Source of the DNA: Leptospira bandrabouensis
Lineage (GTDB): Bacteria; Spirochaetota; Leptospiria; Leptospirales; Leptospiraceae
DNA: 64,000 bases
Reading direction: 5' to 3'
NCBI RefSeq assembly: GCF_004770905.1
Contig: NZ_RQHT01000010.1
Location: forward strand, 202,134-266,133
Shown: one piece after another, positions 58,147 through 64,000 of the stretch
Position numbering within the stretch: position 1 is the first letter of the stretch
Layout: every line of letters begins with the position of its first letter
Program-made: the position numbers and the translations under genes
Notes under the pieces: model-generated
What the model was told of the DNA's origin: nothing
What the model saw: the letters and a program-made list of their open reading frames with translations, nothing else
Databases searched by the model: none

Positions 58147-58952
58147 AATAAACGGTGGTTCAAACTGGGAAGTTGATTTCTAATTTCGCTTAACTTTTGT
58201 AAGTCGATTTCTGCAATCGCAAAACCTTCTGTATTGTGAATCTCATCTAAAATTTCCCCCCAAGGCGAAATGATGAGAGAATGGCCAAAGGTTTTTCGGT
58301 TCCCATGTGGATCGTGGACTCCCGTCTGTCCCGGTGCTATGACATACATAAAATTTTCAATGGCACGAGCCCGTAGGAGTACATGCCAATGTGCCTCCCC
58401 TGTGGGAACGGTAAAGGCTGCGGGTAAAAAACAAAGTTCGACTCCTTTTTCGGAGAGAGCACGAAAAAGTTCTGGAAAACGAAGGTCATAACAAATGGCG
58501 GAAGAAATTTTTCCGTATTCTGTTTGGATGACATCGGGAACCTTTCCCCCACTTTCCGTAGAATTGGATTCGCTATAATTAAATCCATCACCTACCACAG
58601 CGTTGAATAAATGAGCTTTATGATACCGAAACACTTCTTTTCCTTCAGGGTCTCTCATACTAGCGGTATTGTAGACCTTTCCTGTTGGTGCTTGGGTAGG
58701 AAAACCTCCTCCTAGAAGATAGATCCCCAGGTCTTTGGCTGTTTCTTGTAAAAAAACATTTGTTTCTTCTTCGATTTGCCCCAGAAGATTTTTTTTCTCA
58801 GCTTCACTTCCCATAAAGGAAAAATTTTCGGGAAGACCAATGACCTTGGCACCAGCACTTGCCGCCTCCTCTACAAGTTGCCTACACTTAGTTAGGTTAT
58901 TTGAGACTCTTGCTGTACTTGTGACTTGCACTGCGGCGGCTTTAAATTTCAT
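58143..58952 (-). CDS. nitrilase-superfamily amidase, Nit1/NitFhit-like
   Basis: 269 residues from the ATG at 58952 (an ATG at 58958 is possible). The triad is E42 (L-P-E-N-F), K112 (R-Y-H-K-A-H-L-F) and C154 (A-I-C-Y-D-L-R-F-P-E). H-K-A-H-L-F plus G-Q-T-G-V-H matches the Nit1 group, which hydrolyses deaminated glutathione; other omega-amidase-type substrates are possible. Cytoplasmic. Divergent from argB with only 20 nt between starts. Confidence 0.85.
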   Translation of the reverse strand: MKFKAAAVQVTSTARVSNNLTKCRQLVEEAASAGAKVIGLPENFSFMGSEAEKKNLLGQIEEETNVFLQETAKDLGIYLLGGGFPTQAPTGKVYNTASMRDPEGKEVFRYHKAHLFNAVVGDGFNYSESNSTESGGKVPDVIQTEYGKISSAICYDLRFPELFRALSEKGVELCFLPAAFTVPTGEAHWHVLLRARAIENFMYVIAPGQTGVHDPHGNRKTFGHSLIISPWGEILDEIHNTEGFAIAEIDLQKLSEIRNQLPSLNHRLF

Positions 58953-58972
58953 TATCATAAATGAGGACTTTT

Positions 58973-59851
58973 ATGAACCACCATTCTGAAAAAATCAATC
59001 ATATCTTGGAAGCACTTCCCTATTTGATCAAATATTCTGGAAAAACCATTGTCATCAAATACGGCGGGGCGGCGATGGTGGAAGAAGAATTAAAAGCATC
59101 TTTTGCTGAAGATATTGTACTTCTAAAATATTTAGGAATCAATCCAGTTGTGGTTCACGGTGGTGGACCAGAAATTAATGCCCTAATCAAATCTCTCAAT
59201 CTCAATACACAGTTCATTCGTGGACATCGGGTGACTGACGAAGCCACTATGGAAGTGGTGGAGATGGTTCTTACAGGAAAAGTAAACAAACAAATTGTTT
59301 CTCTCATCCAAGAAAAAGGTGGAAAACCAGTGGGTCTCTCTGGAAAAGATGGGGGGCTTGCTATCGCTGAAAAATATCTGATGGAAGTGGAAGCAGAAGA
59401 TGGGAAGGTACAAAAAGTAGATTTGGGCCTTGTGGGTGAAGTGACTGAAGTTGATTCCAATATTTTACTCACCTTACAACGAGAAGGTTTTATACCTATT
59501 ATCTCACCTGTTGCCATGTCAAAAGAGGGACAAACATTAAACATCAATGCAGATACAATGGCTGGGGCTATAGCAGAAGCACTTCATGCAGACAAACTCA
59601 TTTTACTCACTGACACACCCGGCATCCTTATTGATGGCCAATTGGTAACCGGTCTCAAAAAAGCTGATATACAAGGACATATAAAAAGTGGACAGATCTC
59701 TGGTGGCATGATACCAAAAGTAGAGTGTTGTTTGCGTGCGATTGACTCTGGAGTCAAAAGAGCGCACATCATTGACGGACGTGTTGCCCATTCGGTCTTA
59801 ATTGAAATTTTGACCAACCAAGGGATTGGAAGTTTGATCGAACAAGGATAG
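58973..59851 (+). CDS. argB: acetylglutamate kinase
   Basis: 292 residues from the ATG at 58973, with GAGGA about 6 nt upstream. [18 protein letters not shown] and N-I-N-A-D-T-M-A-G are the N-acetylglutamate kinase signatures, for the second step of arginine synthesis. S-G-K-D-G-G and G-G-M-I-P-K also match. The next gene starts 6 nt after the stop, so argB is co-transcribed with a GAF-phosphatase. Confidence 0.95.
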   Translation: MNHHSEKINHILEALPYLIKYSGKTIVIKYGGAAMVEEELKASFAEDIVLLKYLGINPVVVHGGGPEINALIKSLNLNTQFIRGHRVTDEATMEVVEMVLTGKVNKQIVSLIQEKGGKPVGLSGKDGGLAIAEKYLMEVEAEDGKVQKVDLGLVGEVTEVDSNILLTLQREGFIPIISPVAMSKEGQTLNINADTMAGAIAEALHADKLILLTDTPGILIDGQLVTGLKKADIQGHIKSGQISGGMIPKVECCLRAIDSGVKRAHIIDGRVAHSVLIEILTNQGIGSLIEQG

Positions 59852-59857
59852 ATTCGG

Positions 59858-61603
59858 ATGCCTACAAAACTACTGACATTAGGTCTGATTTCAGACATTA
59901 CAAGCCGTATCAACTCTCATGAAGATTTGGACACACTACTTAGCGAAATCATGGGAATCACTCGGGATGTTCTTCAAACGGAAGGTTCTTCCCTACTTCT
60001 GTATGATAAAGAAAATGATCAGTTAGTTTTTAATACCACCAGTGGATTAAAAGAGGAATCACTTGCACACCTAACAGTTCCTAGGGGAAAAGGGATTGCA
60101 GGTATGGTGCTCGAAACTCTCAAACCAGAAATTGTAAACGATGCCGCAAACGATCCAAGGATTTTTAAGGCCATTGACCAAAAAGTGGGCTATGTCACGA
60201 GGAACTTACTTTGTGTACCTATGGTTGCTCAAGGAGAAGTACAAGGTGTACTGGAAGCAGTCAACTCTCTCGACAATCGTGATTTTAATCATACCGATAT
60301 TAAAATTTTAAAATATCTTTCTAACTTAGCAGCCATTGCCGTCAAAAATCGCCTTCTGATCGATAGCCTTAATTTAAGAGCCAACGAACTCAATGGTTTA
60401 TTCCAAATCTCACAAGCACTTGCCAATATCCAAAGTTCCGACGAATTTATGGACCTTGCTGTAAAAACCATTTCCGAAGTTTTACAAGTAGATAGAGTTT
60501 CCCTTCACTTTGAAAAGATTGAAAAAAAAGGCCTGCCAAGAACAAAATCCAAAGGATTTTCTGACCAAATCCATGATGAAGATGTAGAAACTTTATTATT
60601 TGCTGACAAAGCCGATTGGATGTTCAAAGGGTATAAAATCATTACGGCAAATTCTCCGCAAGGAATGCAACTCACACACAAAGGATTATTCCAACATAGT
60701 ATGATCATCTTCCCCATTCTAAAAAACAAAGAATGGCTTGGTTCCCTTTTAGTGTCCGACAAAACATCTCGAACAAGGTTTGATGAGATGGACATTCGTA
60801 TTTTAAGAACTCTTACAAACCAAGTAGGTGAAGCTTATACAGCCTTACAAGTAAAGATACAAAGTGAACGATTGAAAAACATAGATCGCGATATGCAAGT
60901 TGCTGCGATGATTCAAAAACATTCACTCCCTATCATCCCGAAACAGTACTCCCTATTAGAATTTGATACCTACTACCAAGCCTCCCGTGAAATTGGTGGG
61001 GACTTCTATGATATGGTAGTACACGGTAAAGATGAAGTGTCTGTGATTATCGCGGACGTTTCGGGGAAAGGAACTCCTGCGGCTCTTTTTATGGAATTTT
61101 CTAAAACGGTTTTACAACAAGAGGTTGCAAAAACCACTTCGACAAGTGAAGCGCTCTTCAATGCAAACCAAATCTTACAAGACAAATCGGGATTTCTTAT
61201 GTTTGTCACTGCGATGCTAGTGAGAATCAATATGACAAAAAAAGAATTAACTTATTCTTCTGCAGGTCATAACTTACAAATCATTTATCGCAAAAAACAT
61301 CATAAAATCCAACATCTTTCTGGCAAAGGCCAACCGATGGGAATTGGGAAATGCGATTTTTCAGAACACACAGTGAGTTATTTACCGGGTGATCTTTTGG
61401 TTTTATACACTGACGGTGTTACAGAAGCCATGAATATGAAAGAGGAACTTTTTTCAGAAGAAAGACTCGAATCGGTAATTTTATCTCATATCAACGATCC
61501 TCCAGAAGTCATTAGACAAGCTATTTTACAAAAAGTAAGTGAATTTGTGGGAGAAGCAGAACCTCACGATGACCTTTCTCTCTTTATTATTCGTCTAAAC
61601 TAA
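59858..61603 (+). CDS. GAF-domain SpoIIE/PP2C-type phosphatase
   Basis: 581 residues. Two GAF domains (about 20-170 and 180-330) precede a coil and the SpoIIE phosphatase (about 365-581): E-I-G-G-D-F-Y-D-M, I-A-D-V-S-G-K-G-T-P-A-A, Y-T-D-G-V-T-E, H-D-D-L-S-L. All metal-binding aspartates are present. No membrane helix, so cytoplasmic. It would dephosphorylate an STAS-type antagonist in response to a small molecule. Follows argB by 6 nt and precedes a coiled-coil protein by 16 nt. Confidence 0.9.
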   Translation: MPTKLLTLGLISDITSRINSHEDLDTLLSEIMGITRDVLQTEGSSLLLYDKENDQLVFNTTSGLKEESLAHLTVPRGKGIAGMVLETLKPEIVNDAANDPRIFKAIDQKVGYVTRNLLCVPMVAQGEVQGVLEAVNSLDNRDFNHTDIKILKYLSNLAAIAVKNRLLIDSLNLRANELNGLFQISQALANIQSSDEFMDLAVKTISEVLQVDRVSLHFEKIEKKGLPRTKSKGFSDQIHDEDVETLLFADKADWMFKGYKIITANSPQGMQLTHKGLFQHSMIIFPILKNKEWLGSLLVSDKTSRTRFDEMDIRILRTLTNQVGEAYTALQVKIQSERLKNIDRDMQVAAMIQKHSLPIIPKQYSLLEFDTYYQASREIGGDFYDMVVHGKDEVSVIIADVSGKGTPAALFMEFSKTVLQQEVAKTTSTSEALFNANQILQDKSGFLMFVTAMLVRINMTKKELTYSSAGHNLQIIYRKKHHKIQHLSGKGQPMGIGKCDFSEHTVSYLPGDLLVLYTDGVTEAMNMKEELFSEERLESVILSHINDPPEVIRQAILQKVSEFVGEAEPHDDLSLFIIRLN

Positions 61604-61619
61604 TAATAAAGGAGTTTTT

Positions 61620-62210
61620 ATGAAACGCATTTTATATGCAATGGCAGTGTCCTTACGATTGGATAAACTGCACAAAGCCATGTTAGATGCTGTCATCGAA
61701 ACACGGGTCAAAAACGCGTTACAGGCATCCGATAAGTTACGCAAAGAACAGGACCGTTTGCGAGAAATAGAATTCCGAAAACAATTGGATGACCTACAAA
61801 ACAACCATAACAGCAGTTTTGAAAATTATAAACTAGAAACAGAAAATCTAATCCGTATTTTCAAAAACCAGATCCTTGTTGAGAAAAAAGAAGTTCTCAA
61901 AGAACGCGAGATCGTAAAAGAAATGCAACGCCAAGCCATGATCCGCGAAAATAGATTCCAACATTATATTTTACGATTCAAAGAAATCCTATTTGTAAAT
62001 AAAAAGGTAGTGGAATCTATCCAAAGTTTGGTCAAAGTAGAATCGAACATCGAAGATCTGTTATACGAAATTGACAACTACGACGAAAGTAAGTTTATCA
62101 AAAAACCAGAAATGATTTTGGATACCGAGTTTCTAAAAGAACTCCATAAAAAAGAAGAAGAGATCCGGGACAATATTCTTAAGTTTCAGAAAAAAGTGGA
62201 AAATAGCTGA
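61620..62210 (+). CDS. coiled-coil protein following the GAF-phosphatase
   Basis: 196 residues, mainly helical and charged, with long heptad stretches (about 40-175; Q-D-R-L-R-E-I-E-F-R-K-Q-L-D-D-L-Q and R-E-I-V-K-E-M-Q-R-Q-A). No signal or membrane helix. It has GGAG 8 nt before its ATG and lies 16 nt after the phosphatase gene, so it may regulate or localise that enzyme. A strong hairpin overlaps its stop codon. Unrecognised family. Confidence 0.65.
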   Translation: MKRILYAMAVSLRLDKLHKAMLDAVIETRVKNALQASDKLRKEQDRLREIEFRKQLDDLQNNHNSSFENYKLETENLIRIFKNQILVEKKEVLKEREIVKEMQRQAMIRENRFQHYILRFKEILFVNKKVVESIQSLVKVESNIEDLLYEIDNYDESKFIKKPEMILDTEFLKELHKKEEEIRDNILKFQKKVENS

Positions 62211-62228
62211 TCATAAAGATCAGCTATT
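62202..62228. terminator. perfect hairpin at the convergent gene junction
   Basis: AATAGCTGATC (62202-62212) and GATCAGCTATT (62218-62228) form an 11-bp perfect stem with a 5-nt loop, containing the stop of the coiled-coil gene. Read leftward it is followed by TTTCCACTTTTTT, so it can end the leftward RND-pump transcript as well. Confidence 0.75.
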
Positions 62229-62249
62229 CGCCTTCATTATAATTATCTT

Positions 62250-64000
62250 TTAACTTAACATTACACGATTTTCTCTATCTAGCTCTCCCCTTTTCCAAAG
62301 GAAATAAATCGCAGGATAAACAATAAGCTCTAAGACAAAACTTGTTGCAAGCCCTCCGACCATTGGAGTTGCTATTCTTTTCATCAAATCCGATCCAGAA
62401 CCAGTGGCCCACATGATTGGCAACAATCCTATAAATCCAGAAAGGACAGTCATCATTTTGGGACGAACTCTGTGAACCGCACCTTCGATAATGGCTAATT
62501 TCAAATCGCCAATTGTTTTTAGACGATTAGAATTTTTATGTTTTTCATAGGAAAGATCCAAATACATTAACATAAACACACCCGTTTCAGCATCTAGTCC
62601 GAGTAATGCGACAATCCCCACCCAAACTGCTACCGAAATCTGATAATCCAAAACAAATAGAAGCCAGAATGCACCAATCATGGAGAAAGGAACCGCAGTC
62701 AAAACGATTGCTGTTTTTGTTATCGATTTAGTATTCATATAAAGTAAAAAGAAAATCAAAACCAAAGTGATGGGAACCACAATGAACATCCGGTTTCGAA
62801 CTCGAATGATATTTTCATATTGCCCACTCCATTCCAAAAAAACACCTTTAGGCAAATCAATTTCCGATGTTACAATCGTTTTCATTCGGTCGACAAAACC
62901 GAGTAAGTCACTCTCCGTGGTATCCAAATAAACATACCCGGTTAAAAATCCATTTTCATCTCGGATCATCGTTGGCCCAATATTGTATTCAATGGATGCA
63001 AGATAACTTAAAGGTATGTGTGCCCCTTTCTGTATAGGAATCAAAACCTTAGAAATCATTTCCAAACTATCTCTATACTCTCTTGGATAACGAATTTGAA
63101 TTGAATACCTTTCTCTTTTTTCAATCGTGGTGGAAATGGTTTCCCCTCCCAAAGCAGAAAGAATTGTTTTTTGAATTCCTTCGACAGTAAGCCCATATTT
63201 TGCAGCTAACTCACGTTTTATTTTTATATCAATATAATATCCCCCCGAAGTTCTTTCCGCAAATATAGAACGAACGCCCTCTCTGTTTTTTAGCACGTTC
63301 TCAATATGGATTCCCACTTCTTGAATTTCTTCCAAGTTTTCACCTAATACTTTAATTCCAATTGGTGTCCGAATCCCCGTTGATAACATATCGATACGCG
63401 CACGAATCGGTTGTGTCCAGGCATTAGAAAAACCAGGAATCGTAAGCTTCTCGTTCATCTCTCTGACAAGGCCTTCTTTGGAAATGCCGGGCCTCCATTC
63501 TTTTTCCGGTTTCAAAGTAATGACTATTTCGAACATAGAAATAGGAGATGGATCCGTAGAAGTTTCAGCCCTTCCGGCTTTGCCATAAACTGATTTTACT
63601 TCAGGAAAACTAGACAACCTTTGGTCCATGAGCTTTAGCACTCGTTCCGCCTCACCAATGCTAATTCCGGGTAAGGTAGTGGGCATATAAAGAATAGATC
63701 CTTCATTGAGTGGAGGCAAAAATTCAGTTCCTAGTTTAAAATAAATGGGAATTGTTAATACAAAAAGTCCAATCGCGAATGTTATAGTTAACTTTGGATG
63801 GATTAATACTTTTTTGACAATCGGTTCATAAAAAGAATATAACCTTTTACTAATGGGATGGTTGTCTTCTGAATAATATTTACCAACAAAAATATGGGTT
63901 AGAATGGAATTTATAATCGGAGTGAACTTAGTAAACGGATCCATCCTAGTAAATAACATTCGAAAAGCAGGATCGAGTGTAATGGCAAGGAGAGCTGCAA
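62250..64000 (-). CDS. CusA/CzcA-family heavy-metal RND efflux pump (C-terminal part)
   Basis: The frame is open at the right edge, so the N-terminal part lies outside; about 583 residues are visible. P-P-L-N-E-G-S-I-L-Y-M-P-T-T-L-P-G-I-S and the membrane helices near the end (V-A-V-W-V-G-I-V-A-L-L-G-L-D-A-E-T-G-V-F) are CusA/CzcA signatures. The methionines typical of CusA copper or silver relay are not clearly placed, so the metal cannot be named. It pumps cations from the periplasm or cytoplasm outward with partner proteins not in this window. The ATG at 63957-63959 is internal; upstream codons continue the conserved sequence. Confidence 0.9.
   Translation of the reverse strand, partial: AALLAITLDPAFRMLFTRMDPFTKFTPIINSILTHIFVGKYYSEDNHPISKRLYSFYEPIVKKVLIHPKLTITFAIGLFVLTIPIYFKLGTEFLPPLNEGSILYMPTTLPGISIGEAERVLKLMDQRLSSFPEVKSVYGKAGRAETSTDPSPISMFEIVITLKPEKEWRPGISKEGLVREMNEKLTIPGFSNAWTQPIRARIDMLSTGIRTPIGIKVLGENLEEIQEVGIHIENVLKNREGVRSIFAERTSGGYYIDIKIKRELAAKYGLTVEGIQKTILSALGGETISTTIEKRERYSIQIRYPREYRDSLEMISKVLIPIQKGAHIPLSYLASIEYNIGPTMIRDENGFLTGYVYLDTTESDLLGFVDRMKTIVTSEIDLPKGVFLEWSGQYENIIRVRNRMFIVVPITLVLIFFLLYMNTKSITKTAIVLTAVPFSMIGAFWLLFVLDYQISVAVWVGIVALLGLDAETGVFMLMYLDLSYEKHKNSNRLKTIGDLKLAIIEGAVHRVRPKMMTVLSGFIGLLPIMWATGSGSDLMKRIATPMVGGLATSFVLELIVYPAIYFLWKRGELDRENRVMLS

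Noticed and set aside
1..64000. CRISPR arrays, tRNA and rRNA genes, integrases
   Set aside because: No regularly spaced repeats, no cloverleaf with a T-loop consensus, no rRNA blocks and no integrase or transposase motifs were seen in reading through the window.

Overview
The window is a compact, low-GC (about 40% by eye) chromosomal segment that reads as Leptospira, most likely a saprophytic or environmental species. The evidence is a LruC-domain lipoprotein, DUF1574/SGNH-like proteins in a surface-polysaccharide cluster, many lipoproteins with spirochaete-style lipoboxes, and a large set of SpoIIE-type phosphatases, PAS/GAF sensors and ECF/FecR regulators. The genus assignment rests on gene content, not on a database search. 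I saw no rRNA, tRNA, CRISPR array or intact insertion sequence.

Layout. 1-8360: surface-glycan genes (tail of a DUF1574-like protein, a nucleotidyltransferase/glycosyltransferase fusion, an atypical SDR epimerase, a GT2, a DUF1574 protein, a polytopic membrane protein), interrupted by a divergent pair encoding an M30-type metallopeptidase lipoprotein and a secreted protein. 8357-12450: an HtrA-like serine protease followed by a paralogue without catalytic residues, then a membrane protein with an RsbW-like ATPase domain. 12502-18071: apt, and a leftward run CapD-like epimerase > SspB-like adaptor > permease > htpX. 18155-23512: STAS-zinc-ribbon protein, hrpB, an Ada-like protein, a YhhN protein, a lipoprotein. 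23703-27943: a rightward secreted-protease operon (Hydin-type lipoprotein, subtilisin, inhibitor-like lipoprotein, cysteine-rich lipoprotein). 27944-28457 is a non-coding stretch with degenerate repeats. 28458-30645: an ECF sigma/FecR/HAMP operon. 30749-40131: sthA, a large adenylate cyclase, 1-Cys peroxiredoxin, OsmC, rsgA, DUF547, an esterase and dinB. 40208-44923: response regulator-PP2C with its histidine kinase, ExbB/ExbD, ubiE. 45103-51030: LruC lipoprotein, an adenylation-carrier didomain, a photoactive-yellow-protein (PYP) homologue, a coiled-coil protein, an MCP-like transducer and a hotdog protein. 51035-64000: O-antigen ligase-like protein, DksA-like protein and rpmG, BASS transporter, class V aminotransferase, alr, hydrolases, argB, GAF-PP2C with a coiled-coil partner, and the C-terminal part of a CusA/CzcA-type RND pump.

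The most interesting candidate system is at 46912-50445. A stand-alone PYP homologue keeps the chromophore cysteine and the Tyr/Glu hydrogen-bonding pair at exact PYP spacing. It shares a leftward operon with a coiled-coil protein, which is divergent from a two-helix MCP-like transducer that has essentially no periplasmic sensor. Convergent with it is an adenylation-carrier didomain that could in principle activate an aryl acid. This suggests a soluble light or redox receptor feeding chemotaxis signalling; the link is inferred. Second are two protease themes: a subtilisin followed by a small lipoprotein resembling its propeptide inhibitor, and an active/inactive HtrA pair.

Genome compaction is extreme. 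Several convergent genes overlap by 4-47 nt, and two divergent pairs have start codons that abut or overlap (ATGCAT at 1679, CATG at 11322), so their promoters and ribosome-binding sites must lie inside the opposing gene.
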